8,857 nt of DNA, from NCBI GenBank assembly GCA_024642325.1, contig JAHEBI010000073.1, positions 1 to 8,857 of the forward strand, written 5' to 3'. The translations under genes were made by a program, and so were the position numbers. Each line of letters opens with the position of its first letter. The stretch's first letter is position 1. This DNA comes from Eudoraea sp. GTDB lineage: Bacteria > Bacteroidota > Bacteroidia > Flavobacteriales > Flavobacteriaceae. Below, one piece after another: positions 1 through 6,530 of the stretch. The notes below the pieces were generated by a model. The model saw nothing but the letters and a program-made list of their open reading frames with translations. It was not told the origin of the DNA and did no database searches.

Positions 1-3000
1 CATATCTTCCTGTCTGACAATTCGGGAAACAATACCTTTGTTACCATGACGTCCAGCCATTTTATCCCCTACTTTCAGCTTACGCTTTTTGGCGATATAT
101 ACTTTTGCCAGTTTCATAATACCCGCAGGCAACTCATCACCAACAGAGATAGTGAATTTGTCTCTTCTAAGATTTCCCTGAAGATCGTTCAGTTTAATCT
201 TATAGTGGTGAAGCAAGTCGGCAACCATGATATTAGTATCTTTGTCCGTAGTCCAGCTTCCGCCTACAAGGTGGGCAAAATCGTCTACGGCATTCAACAT
301 CTTCATGGTATACTTTTTACCCTTAGGCAACACTTCTTCACCAAGATCATTCATCACTCCCTGAGAAGTTTTGCCATTGATAAGTTTAAACAGCTTTTCT
401 ATAAGGATTTCTTTAAGTTCCTGGAATTTTACTTCATATTCAAGTTCCAGACTGGAAATAGCTTCCTTGTCTTCTGAACGTTTGCGTTTATCCTTAATGG
501 AACGGGAAAACAACTTTTTATCTATTACTACGCCACGTAACGAGGGAGATGCTTTTAAAGAGGCATCCTTAACATCCCCTGCTTTATCTCCAAAAATAGC
601 GCGAAGTAATTTTTCTTCAGGTGTAGGATCCGATTCGCCTTTTGGCGTAATCTTACCGATCAGAATATCTCCTGGCTTTACTTCTGCACCGATACGAATC
701 ATTCCATATTCATCAAGGTCTTTAGTTGCCTCTTCAGAAACGTTGGGAATATCGTTAGTCAACTCTTCTGCTCCCAATTTGGTGTCTCTAACTTCCAGAG
801 AGTACTCATCTATATGTATGGAAGTAAAAATATCTTCACGAACAACTTTTTCGGAGATAACAATCGCATCCTCGAAGTTATATCCCTTCCATGGCATAAA
901 GGCCACTTTCAGGTTTCTACCGAGTGCCAATTCACCACTTTCCGTAGCATATCCTTCACAAAGAACCTGGCCTTTTTTAACCTTATCTCCTTTTTGGACA
1001 ATTGGTTTAAGGTTTATACTAGTCCCCTGGTTGGTTTTTCTGAACTTAACCAATTCATAAGTCTTGGAATCTTCTTCAAAACTTACCAATTTTTCTGCTT
1101 CGCTTCGTTTGTAGTTAATGGTGATCCTTTGAGCATCCACATATTCTATGACACCGTCTCCTTCCGCATTTATCAATACCCTTGAATCTGATGCCACCTG
1201 TCTTTCCAATCCTGTTCCTACAATTGGAGATTGCGGTTTCAACAAAGGAACTGCCTGACGCATCATGTTAGATCCCATCAATGCCCTGTTCGCATCATCG
1301 TGTTCAAGGAAAGGAATTAACGAAGCAGATATGGATGCAATCTGATTAGGTGCAACATCGGTATAATTTACATCTATTGGATCTACAACCGGAAAATCTC
1401 CTTCTTCCCTTACAATAACTTTTTCCTGATCTATAGTGCCATTATCCTTAAGCGGAATATTGGCCTGCGATATTTTCATGCCTTCTTCTTCTTCGGCACT
1501 CAGGTATATGAAATCCTTTGTATCTACTATTCCTTTATCAACTTTGCGATAAGGTGTTTCAAGGAAGCCCATGGGGTTTACTTTCGCAAATACTGCAAGA
1601 GATGAAATTAGTCCAATATTTGGACCTTCAGGGGTTTCAATCGGACAAAGTCTTCCGTAATGTGTATAGTGAACATCTCGTACTTCAAATCCCGCACGTT
1701 CTCTTGAAAGACCACCTGGCCCGAGAGCTGATAATCTTCTCTTGTGTGTAATTTCCGCAAGAGGATTCGTCTGATCCATGAACTGTGATAGCTGGTTGGT
1801 ACCAAAAAATGAATTTATCACAGAGGACAGTGTTTTGGCATTTATCAGATCAATCGGAGTAAACACTTCATTGTCCCTTACATTCATTCGCTCACGAATA
1901 GTCCTTGCCATACGTGCCAAACCAACACCAAACTGAGATGACAATTGCTCGCCAACAGTTCTAACACGCCTATTGGAAAGGTGATCTATATCATCAATTT
2001 CCGCTTTAGAATTTATAAGTTCAATTAAATACTTGATAATGGTGATAATATCTTCCTTGGTAAGTACCTGTTTGTCCATACCAATATCCAGACCAAGCTT
2101 TTTATTCATCCTGTAACGACCAACTTCACCTAAATTATATCGTTGATCAGAGAAGAACAATTTGTCAATTATACCACGTGCTGTTTCTTCATCAGGTGGT
2201 TCTGCATTACGCAATTGACGGTAGATATGTTCTACAGCCTCTTTTTCAGAATTTGTGGGGTCTTTTTGTAAAGTATTATGAATAATTGCATAATCACTCT
2301 GGGCATTATTCTCTTTATGAAGCAGAACGGTTTTTACATCTGCCGCTATAATTTCATCAATATGTTCCTTTTCAAGAACTGTATCACGATCCAGGATTAT
2401 TTCATTTCGTTCTATGGAAACAACTTCACCAGTATCTTCATCAACAAAATCCTCGTGCCAGGTATTAAGAACCCTCGCAGCAAGTTTACGCCCTAATATC
2501 TTCTTTAATCCCGTTTTTGAAACTTTAACTTCTTCAGACAGGTCAAATATCTCCAGAATATCCTTGTCTCTTTCAAAACCTATTGCCCTAAACAAAGTTG
2601 TAACCGGTAATTTTTTCTTTCTATCAATGTACGCATACATTACGCTATTGATATCAGTAGCAAATTCTATCCAGGATCCTTTAAAAGGAATCACTCTGGC
2701 AGAATATAATTTGGTGCCATTGGCATGAAAAGATTGGCCAAAGAATACCCCTGGAGAACGATGTAACTGAGAAACAACAACACGTTCCGCTCCATTTATA
2801 ACAAAAGTTCCGCTGGGCGTCATATAAGGTATGGTGCCCAAATATACATCCTGAACAATAGTTTCAAAATCCTCGTGTTCCGGATCGGTACAATATAGTT
2901 TTAATCGGGCTTTAAGAGGCACGCTGTATGTCAGACCTCTCTCTATACATTCTTGTATGGAATACCTGGGTGGATCTATAAAGTAATCAAGAAACTCCAG

Positions 3001-3201
3001 TACAAATTGGTTTCTTGTGTCGGTTATTGGAAAGTTTTCCATGAAGGTGTTGTACAAGCCTTCATTGCCCCTTTTGTCAGATTTTGTTTCAAGTTGAAAA
3101 AAATCTTGAAATGATTTAATCTGAATGTCCAAGAAATCCGGATAATCCGGAATGTTCTTAGCGGATGCGAAGTTTACTCTTTCAGTCTGTTTTGTGAACA
3201 T
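1..3201 (-). CDS. rpoB: RNA polymerase beta subunit, N-terminal 1067 residues (3' end outside window)
   Basis: The frame is open from the ATG at 3201 to the window edge, with no frameshift at the points I checked along its length. RpoB forms one side of the RNA polymerase cleft and carries the rifampicin pocket and part of the active centre. The start reads MFTKQTERVNFASAKN, as in flavobacterial RpoB. The rifampicin region lies near residues 470-495 (FFGTNQLSQFMDQTNPL, then THKRRLSALGPGG). It keeps D476, H486 and S491, equivalent to E. coli D516, H526 and S531. An insertion of roughly 130 residues between about 890 and 1028 matches the second beta insertion shared by Bacteroidetes and Proteobacteria. 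The active-site segment GDKMAGRHGNKG has K1047 and K1055, equivalent to E. coli K1065 and K1073. About 200 C-terminal residues are missing at the edge, not truncated by mutation. No Shine-Dalgarno sequence precedes the start. rpoC is expected next, outside the window. Confidence 0.98.
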   Translation of the reverse strand, partial: MFTKQTERVNFASAKNIPDYPDFLDIQIKSFQDFFQLETKSDKRGNEGLYNTFMENFPITDTRNQFVLEFLDYFIDPPRYSIQECIERGLTYSVPLKARLKLYCTDPEHEDFETIVQDVYLGTIPYMTPSGTFVINGAERVVVSQLHRSPGVFFGQSFHANGTKLYSARVIPFKGSWIEFATDINSVMYAYIDRKKKLPVTTLFRAIGFERDKDILEIFDLSEEVKVSKTGLKKILGRKLAARVLNTWHEDFVDEDTGEVVSIERNEIILDRDTVLEKEHIDEIIAADVKTVLLHKENNAQSDYAIIHNTLQKDPTNSEKEAVEHIYRQLRNAEPPDEETARGIIDKLFFSDQRYNLGEVGRYRMNKKLGLDIGMDKQVLTKEDIITIIKYLIELINSKAEIDDIDHLSNRRVRTVGEQLSSQFGVGLARMARTIRERMNVRDNEVFTPIDLINAKTLSSVINSFFGTNQLSQFMDQTNPLAEITHKRRLSALGPGGLSRERAGFEVRDVHYTHYGRLCPIETPEGPNIGLISSLAVFAKVNPMGFLETPYRKVDKGIVDTKDFIYLSAEEEEGMKISQANIPLKDNGTIDQEKVIVREEGDFPVVDPIDVNYTDVAPNQIASISASLIPFLEHDDANRALMGSNMMRQAVPLLKPQSPIVGTGLERQVASDSRVLINAEGDGVIEYVDAQRITINYKRSEAEKLVSFEEDSKTYELVKFRKTNQGTSINLKPIVQKGDKVKKGQVLCEGYATESGELALGRNLKVAFMPWKGYNFEDAIVISEKVVREDIFTSIHIDEYSLEVRDTKLGAEELTNDIPNVSEEATKDLDEYGMIRIGAEVKPGDILIGKITPKGESDPTPEEKLLRAIFGDKAGDVKDASLKASPSLRGVVIDKKLFSRSIKDKRKRSEDKEAISSLELEYEVKFQELKEILIEKLFKLINGKTSQGVMNDLGEEVLPKGKKYTMKMLNAVDDFAHLVGGSWTTDKDTNIMVADLLHHYKIKLNDLQGNLRRDKFTISVGDELPAGIMKLAKVYIAKKRKLKVGDKMAGRHGNKGIVSRIVRQEDM

Positions 3202-3240
3202 CTATGGACAAAATTTTGATCGTGAATACCTAAAAATGGG

Positions 3241-3262
3241 TAGTATATTACTTTATATACTA
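3241..3262 (-). promoter_or_regulatory. A/T-rich 8-bp hairpin in the rpoB leader
   Basis: TAGTATAT (3241-3248) and ATATACTA (3255-3262) are a perfect inverted repeat with a 6-base loop, 40 bases before the rpoB start. It follows the larger rplL-rpoB hairpin at 3273-3313. Every pair except one is A-U, so it would be only weakly stable. Its function is unknown; it may be a fortuitous A/T-rich palindrome. Confidence 0.4.
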
Positions 3263-3272
3263 TGTATAAAAG

Positions 3273-3313
3273 GGTTTAGGTCTAGCCACCAAACCGGCGG
3301 AAAGACCTAAACC
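3273..3313 (-). promoter_or_regulatory. rplL-rpoB intergenic hairpin, probable attenuator or RNA-processing site
   Basis: On the minus-strand RNA, GGTTTAGGTCT (3313-3303) pairs perfectly with AGACCTAAACC (3283-3273), 11 bp. After a 2x2 internal loop the stem continues for 5 bp (CCGCC with GGUGG, including a G-U pair) around a GGUUU loop. The stem is followed by CCUUUUAUA, a short U-tract, so full termination is unlikely and partial termination or cleavage is more plausible. In E. coli the same spacer holds an attenuator and an RNase III site that lower rpoBC output relative to rplJL. The position here suggests the same role, but that is inference. Confidence 0.65.
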
Positions 3314-3334
3314 AAAATCATATGGTTCTCGCTA

Positions 3335-3718
3335 TTATTTAAGCTCAACTTCTGCTCCAGCTTCTTCTAATGATTTTTTGATCCCTTCAGCTTCGTCTTT
3401 AGACACACCTTCTTTTACTGCTTTCGGTGCACTGTCAACGATGTCTTTAGCATCTTTCAATCCAAGGCCAGTCAATTCTTTAACCAATTTAACCACAGCC
3501 AATTTAGAACCTCCAGCAGCTGTCAAAATAACATCAAATTCTGTTTTTTCTTCAGCGGCTTCTACATCACCTCCTGCGGCTCCTCCACCAGCAGCAACTG
3601 CAACAGCTGCAGCAGCTGGCTCTATGCCATACTCTTCTTTTAATATATTAGCTAACTCGTTTACTTCTTTTACGGTTAAGTTAACCAATTGTTCTGCGAA
3701 ATCTTTTAAATCTGCCAT
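3335..3718 (-). CDS. rplL: 50S ribosomal protein L7/L12
   Basis: This 127-residue acidic protein forms dimers on L10 and recruits EF-Tu, EF-G, IF2 and release factors to the ribosome. The N-terminal dimerisation and L10-binding domain is about residues 1-32. A flexible hinge rich in alanine and glycine covers about 33-56. The globular factor-binding domain covers about 57-127, with the conserved segment around GGSKLAVVKLVKELTGLGLK and a GAEVELK end. Length is close to the usual 120-130. It lies 54 bases after rplJ and 133 bases before rpoB; that second spacer contains a strong hairpin. L7/L12 is needed in about four copies per ribosome, which fits separate control from rpoB downstream. No Shine-Dalgarno sequence is visible; the start is preceded by an A-rich stretch. 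Confidence 0.98.
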   Translation of the reverse strand: MADLKDFAEQLVNLTVKEVNELANILKEEYGIEPAAAAVAVAAGGGAAGGDVEAAEEKTEFDVILTAAGGSKLAVVKLVKELTGLGLKDAKDIVDSAPKAVKEGVSKDEAEGIKKSLEEAGAEVELK

Positions 3719-3772
3719 TTTTCTATCGTTTAATAAAATTCTTAAATTATTCTAGTTTTTAGTGCGTATAAA

Positions 3773-4288
3773 TTATTTTTCAGATAATGTTTTAAGGATA
3801 CCTGCCAGTTTTCCACCTCCGGATTTTAATCCAGAAATAACATTTTTGGCAGGGGACTGCAATAGGCCAATGATTTCGCCTATCATTTCCTCTTTGGATT
3901 TAATATCTACCAAAGCATCCAAATTTTCATCCCCTACATAAATTGCCTCCTGTACAAAAGCACCTTTTAATAAAGGTATGTTTGTTTTTTTGCGGAAACT
4001 TTTTATAAGTTTAGCAGGTGCATTACTGGTTTCTGAAATCATTAAAGAAGTATTTCCCTTTAAAATTTCAGGTAATTCACCGAATTCTTTTTCCGATGCT
4101 TCCATTGCCTTTGCCAGTAAAGTATTTTTTACTACAGACAATTTAATGTTTGCTTTAAAGCAAGCTCTTCTTAATGCCGAGGTTGCCACTGCATCCAATC
4201 CGGAAATATCTGCCAAATAAATCGTTGAATTATCAGCTAACTGAGCCGTCAAATCTTGTATAACGGTTGCTTTTTCTTCTCTTGTCAT
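3773..4288 (-). CDS. rplJ: 50S ribosomal protein L10
   Basis: L10 (171 residues) anchors the L7/L12 stalk to 23S rRNA next to L11. The N-terminal rRNA-binding part (about 1-130) contains the typical SVVKNTLLAKA segment at 51-61. The C-terminal helix (about 133-169) is where L7/L12 dimers bind. The length is normal for the family. The start is the ATG at 4288, 19 bases after the rplA stop, so the two genes are surely co-transcribed. That short spacer leaves no room for the long L10 leader known from Firmicutes and Proteobacteria, so if autoregulation by L10-L12 exists its target must lie inside rplA or elsewhere. Confidence 0.97.
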   Translation of the reverse strand: MTREEKATVIQDLTAQLADNSTIYLADISGLDAVATSALRRACFKANIKLSVVKNTLLAKAMEASEKEFGELPEILKGNTSLMISETSNAPAKLIKSFRKKTNIPLLKGAFVQEAIYVGDENLDALVDIKSKEEMIGEIIGLLQSPAKNVISGLKSGGGKLAGILKTLSEK

Positions 4289-4307
4289 GATTTTAAAACG
4301 TTTACAG

Positions 4308-4997
4308 TTAAACTGCTTTTGGATCTAATTGTAGACTAGGACTCATTGTACTGGACATATAAATGCTTCTCATATATATACCCTTTGCCGCTGCCGGTTT
4401 TAACTTATTTAAAGTATCAATTAATTCCTTAGCGTTTCCAGCTATTTTATCTGCCGAAAACGAAGCTTTACCAATGGCCGCATGTACAATACCAGCCTTA
4501 TCTACTTTAAAATCTATTTTACCCGCCTTTACATCAGAAACAGCCTTGGCCACATCCATAGTTACGGTACCGGTTTTTGGATTGGGCATTAATCCTCTTG
4601 GACCCAAAATACGTCCTAAAGGCCCTAATTTACCCATAACACTTGGCATTGTGATAATTACATCTACATCTGTCCAACCGCCTTTTATTTTATCCAAATA
4701 CTCATCCATACCAACAAAGTCTGCACCAGCTTCTTTAGCTTCGGCTTCCTTATCAGGGGTTACCAAAGCCAGGACTTTTACATCTTTACCGGTACCATGA
4801 GGCAATGTTACAACCCCACGTACCATTTGATTGGCTTTACGTGGATCTACTCCTAACCTAACAGCAAGGTCAATGCTCGCATCAAACTTTGCGTTGGTTA
4901 TCTCTTTTACAAGCGCAGAAGCTTCTGTCAAAGAATAGAGTTTATCTTTCTCTATTTTAGAATGTGCTTCCTTTTGCTTTCTGGTTAATTTTGCCAT
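4308..4997 (-). CDS. rplA: 50S ribosomal protein L1
   Basis: L1 (229 residues; E. coli has 234) binds 23S rRNA helices 76-78 and forms the mobile stalk that helps move deacylated tRNA out of the E site. The family signature is clear at about 117-146: TMPSVMGKLGPLGRILGPRG followed by LMPNPKTGTV. The C-terminal lobe ends with the conserved SSTMSP stretch (S216-T217-M218), which in the family contacts RNA. In several bacteria L1 also represses its own rplK-rplA mRNA by binding a mimic of its rRNA site; whether this happens here is not known, though a hairpin precedes rplK. It starts 22 bases after rplK ends and ends 19 bases before rplJ. Confidence 0.98.
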   Translation of the reverse strand: MAKLTRKQKEAHSKIEKDKLYSLTEASALVKEITNAKFDASIDLAVRLGVDPRKANQMVRGVVTLPHGTGKDVKVLALVTPDKEAEAKEAGADFVGMDEYLDKIKGGWTDVDVIITMPSVMGKLGPLGRILGPRGLMPNPKTGTVTMDVAKAVSDVKAGKIDFKVDKAGIVHAAIGKASFSADKIAGNAKELIDTLNKLKPAAAKGIYMRSIYMSSTMSPSLQLDPKAV

Positions 4998-5019
4998 GTT
5001 AAAAATTGCTTTTAAGATT

Positions 5020-5457
5020 TTAAAAAGGTCTTTTACCTGAGACTTTCAACCCCATAGATCTTGCTGTACCGGCTACCATCGACATTGCCGATTCTACGGT
5101 AAAAGCATTTAGGTCAACCATTTTTTCCTCTGCTATGGTTCTCACCTGGTCCCATGAAACATTCCCTGGTTTTACTCGGTTAGGTTCGCCAGATCCTTTC
5201 TTAATCTTAGCCGCTTCCAAAAGTTGTACTGCCGCAGGTGGTGTTTTAACAACGAAGTCAAATGACTTGTCCTTATATACGGTGATAACAACAGGCAATA
5301 TTTTGCCTTGCTTGTCCTGTGTACGAGCATTAAACTGCTTACAGAACTCCATGATGTTAACGCCGGCAGCACCTAAAGCGGGTCCAACCGGTGGCGACGG
5401 ATTCGCAACACCTCCCCTAACTTGTAGTTTAACTACTTTACTTACTTCTTTTGCCAT
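5020..5457 (-). CDS. rplK: 50S ribosomal protein L11
   Basis: L11 (145 residues) binds the GTPase-associated region of 23S rRNA and forms the base of the L7/L12 stalk; in other bacteria it is also required for RelA sensing of uncharged tRNA. The N-terminal domain (about 1-70) holds the proline-rich SPPVGPALGAAGVNIMEFCK stretch at 21-40, the region where thiostrepton resistance changes occur in other species. The linker is KTPPA (71-75). The rRNA-binding C-terminal domain (76-145) ends SMGLKVSGKRPF. The length is normal. It is separated from nusG by 71 bases containing a hairpin (5476-5507), so its transcript may be processed or controlled separately from secE-nusG. Confidence 0.98.
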   Translation of the reverse strand: MAKEVSKVVKLQVRGGVANPSPPVGPALGAAGVNIMEFCKQFNARTQDKQGKILPVVITVYKDKSFDFVVKTPPAAVQLLEAAKIKKGSGEPNRVKPGNVSWDQVRTIAEEKMVDLNAFTVESAMSMVAGTARSMGLKVSGKRPF

Positions 5458-5475
5458 TGTTTTAAATTAAATTTA

Positions 5476-5507
5476 AAGTGTGTTATATTTTGGAAGCAAC
5501 ACAACTT
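5476..5507 (-). promoter_or_regulatory. hairpin in the rplK leader
   Basis: On the minus-strand RNA, AAGUUGUGUU (5507-5498) pairs with AACACACUU (5484-5476): 9 bp with one bulged U (5503) and a 13-base loop. It lies 18 bases before the rplK start and is not followed by a usable U-tract, so it is not a normal terminator. The position matches where E. coli carries the L1 repressor site, but I cannot show the L1-binding internal loop, so that link is only a suggestion. Confidence 0.45.
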
Positions 5508-5528
5508 ATATATATATGTAACAATTTT

Positions 5529-6080
5529 CTATACTTTCTCTACTTGCATATAACTCAATTCCAATGGTGTTTTTCTTCCGAAAATTTTCACCATAACCTC
5601 CAATTTCCTTTTCTCCTCATTAATTTTTTCTACCGTACCATTAAAACCATTAAAAGGTCCGTCTATAACCTTTACAGTTTCTCCCAGGATAAATGGTATT
5701 GCCACACTATCAGAATTAACAGCTAATTCATCTACTTTCCCCAACATTCGGTTTACTTCTGATTTTCTTAAAGGAACAGGATCACCTCCCTTTGTTTCTC
5801 CCAAAAAGCCAATTACATTTGTTATGGAGCGTATAATGTGAATCATCTCTCCACCTAAATTAGCCTTGATCATTATATATCCGGGAAAATAAACTCTCTC
5901 CTTGTTTATCTTTTTCCCGTTTCTTATCTGTACTACTTTCTCTGTTGGAACCAAAACTTCTTCCAGGTAATCACCAAATCCATGACGTTCCACTTCACTT
6001 TCAATATAGCCCTTGATCTTGTTCTCCTGACCACTGACAGCTCTTACCACATACCATTTCTTTTCTAATACTTCAGACAT
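5529..6080 (-). CDS. nusG: transcription termination/antitermination factor NusG
   Basis: NusG (183 residues) binds the beta' clamp helices of RNA polymerase through its N-terminal NGN domain. Its KOW domain contacts Rho or ribosomal protein S10, linking transcription to termination or translation. The NGN domain is about residues 7-120 (KWYVVRAVSGQENKIKGYI near the start, YFPGYIMIKANL in the middle). The KOW domain is about 134-183, with VKVIDGPFNGFNGTVEKIN at 136-154. The length agrees with short, insertion-free NusG proteins. It starts 15 bases after the secE stop. It ends with TAG, unlike the TAA stops of the neighbouring ribosomal protein genes. It is a housekeeping NusG, not a UpxY-type specialised paralogue, judging from its place in the secE-nusG-rplK cluster. 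Confidence 0.97.
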   Translation of the reverse strand: MSEVLEKKWYVVRAVSGQENKIKGYIESEVERHGFGDYLEEVLVPTEKVVQIRNGKKINKERVYFPGYIMIKANLGGEMIHIIRSITNVIGFLGETKGGDPVPLRKSEVNRMLGKVDELAVNSDSVAIPFILGETVKVIDGPFNGFNGTVEKINEEKRKLEVMVKIFGRKTPLELSYMQVEKV

Positions 6081-6095
6081 AGGTCCCGGACTTAA

Positions 6096-6281
6096 TTAAT
6101 TTAAGGTGTTAAAGTAAAGTTGAATAAGTTTACTGAATACGGTATCTATACCCCATGTTGCCAGAGCGAACAGTATGGAAAACACCGCAACAATAACCAT
6201 AAGATTAGATGATTCTGCCCTGGATGGTAAAGTAACATTATGCCTTAATTCTTCTATTGACTCCTTTATATATGTTAACAT
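6096..6281 (-). CDS. secE: preprotein translocase subunit SecE
   Basis: This is a short SecE of 61 residues, the single-helix type found in most bacteria other than enterics. SecE clamps the two halves of SecY in the inner-membrane translocon. Residues 1-26 form an amphipathic segment (YIKESIEELRHNVTLPSR). In many relatives the corresponding segment carries a tryptophan-proline pair; here it is LPS. One membrane helix follows at about 27-50 (LMVIVAVFSILFALATW). Identification rests on size, topology and position between tRNA-Trp and nusG as much as on sequence. The start at 6281 has no Shine-Dalgarno sequence. Confidence 0.93.
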   Translation of the reverse strand: MLTYIKESIEELRHNVTLPSRAESSNLMVIVAVFSILFALATWGIDTVFSKLIQLYFNTLN

Positions 6282-6303
6282 ACCGATTAATTTATTCCAT
6301 TAT

Positions 6304-6356
6304 AAAGAATGCTTTTCCAACATTCAATGACTCAGCTATAAGCAAGACCATTCTTT
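6304..6356 (-). promoter_or_regulatory. inverted repeat in the tRNA-Trp/secE spacer
   Basis: AAAGAATG (6304-6311) and CATTCTTT (6349-6356) are perfectly complementary over 8 bp, enclosing 37 bases. This is the only structure I find in the 110-base spacer between tRNA-Trp and secE. The long loop makes it weak; it could shape the secE-nusG leader or be chance. No TAnnTTTG promoter is present in this spacer. Confidence 0.25.
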
Positions 6357-6391
6357 CAGGCCATTAACTGTACTCTCTTATTCATGATCTG

Positions 6392-6464
6392 CACGGGAGG
6401 AGAGGCTCGAACTCCCGACACCTGGTTTTGGAGACCAGTGCTCTACCAACTGAGCTACACCCGT
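6392..6464 (-). tRNA. trnW: tRNA-Trp (anticodon CCA)
   Basis: The 73-base cloverleaf is complete. The anticodon loop CTCCAAA between CTGGT and ACCAG gives anticodon CCA. D-stem GCTC/GAGC and T-loop TTCGAGC are normal, and the discriminator is G73, as expected for tryptophan. The acceptor stem ACGGGTG/CTCCCGT has a U6-U67 mismatch and the T-stem a G50-U64 wobble. The 3' CCA is not encoded (CAG follows G73), so it must be added after transcription. tRNA-Trp between tuf and secE is a known arrangement in several phyla. Confidence 0.97.
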
Positions 6465-6465
6465 T

Positions 6466-6524
6466 TATAATTACACTGAAAGGTATCCCGCGATTGCAGG
6501 ACACCCTTAGTGTATAAAATTATA
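6466..6524 (-). promoter_or_regulatory. long imperfect hairpin filling the tuf/tRNA-Trp spacer
   Basis: In the minus-strand RNA the inner stem pairs 6508-6496 with 6491-6479 (13 bp, three G-U) around a 4-base loop. A one-base bulge (6478) follows, then 5 bp (6513-6509 with 6477-6473), a 4-base bulge (6514-6517) and 7 bp (6524-6518 with 6472-6466). Total: 25 bp. The three wobble pairs are A-C mismatches on the plus strand, so the fold suits the tuf transcript. No U-tract follows. It starts 6 bases after the tuf stop and ends 1 base before tRNA-Trp. It is probably a processing or 3'-end-protecting element. Confidence 0.65.
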
Positions 6525-6530
6525 TCGTGA

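Noticed and set aside
1608..1805. Minus-strand frame of 65 codons in the rifampicin region
   Set aside because: It is an off-frame reading within rpoB, whose own frame here encodes perfectly conserved residues.
46..2728. Plus-strand open frames inside the rpoB region (for example 46-477, 371-1060, 814-1185, 1518-1751, 2278-2496, 2414-2728)
   Set aside because: They lie antisense to an unbroken, fully conserved rpoB frame and their translations resemble no protein family; they are shadows of rpoB codon use.
5507..5517. TA dinucleotide run between nusG and rplK
   Set aside because: Five and a half TA units in A/T-rich DNA; no promoter or repeat structure can be tied to it.
5498..5520. Possible promoter TAAGTTGT before rplK
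   Set aside because: It differs from TAnnTTTG in the essential TTTG and the nearest upstream TTG is only 13 bases away.
3378..5726. Open frames in other frames over rplL, rplJ, rplA, rplK and nusG (3378-3755, 3978-4220, 4363-4800, 5135-5470, 5172-5372, 5478-5726)
   Set aside because: Each overlaps a well-identified gene and has no plausible product.
6299..6327. E. coli-like promoter TTGAAT-N17-TATAAT upstream of secE on the minus strand
   Set aside because: The spacing is ideal, but Bacteroidetes sigma factors recognise TAnnTTTG rather than TATAAT, and such matches are easy to find by chance in A/T-rich DNA.
6356..6385. Nine-codon frame right after tRNA-Trp on the minus strand, possible leader peptide
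   Set aside because: It has no ribosome-binding signal, no run of regulatory codons and no clear partner hairpin; a frame this short is expected by chance.
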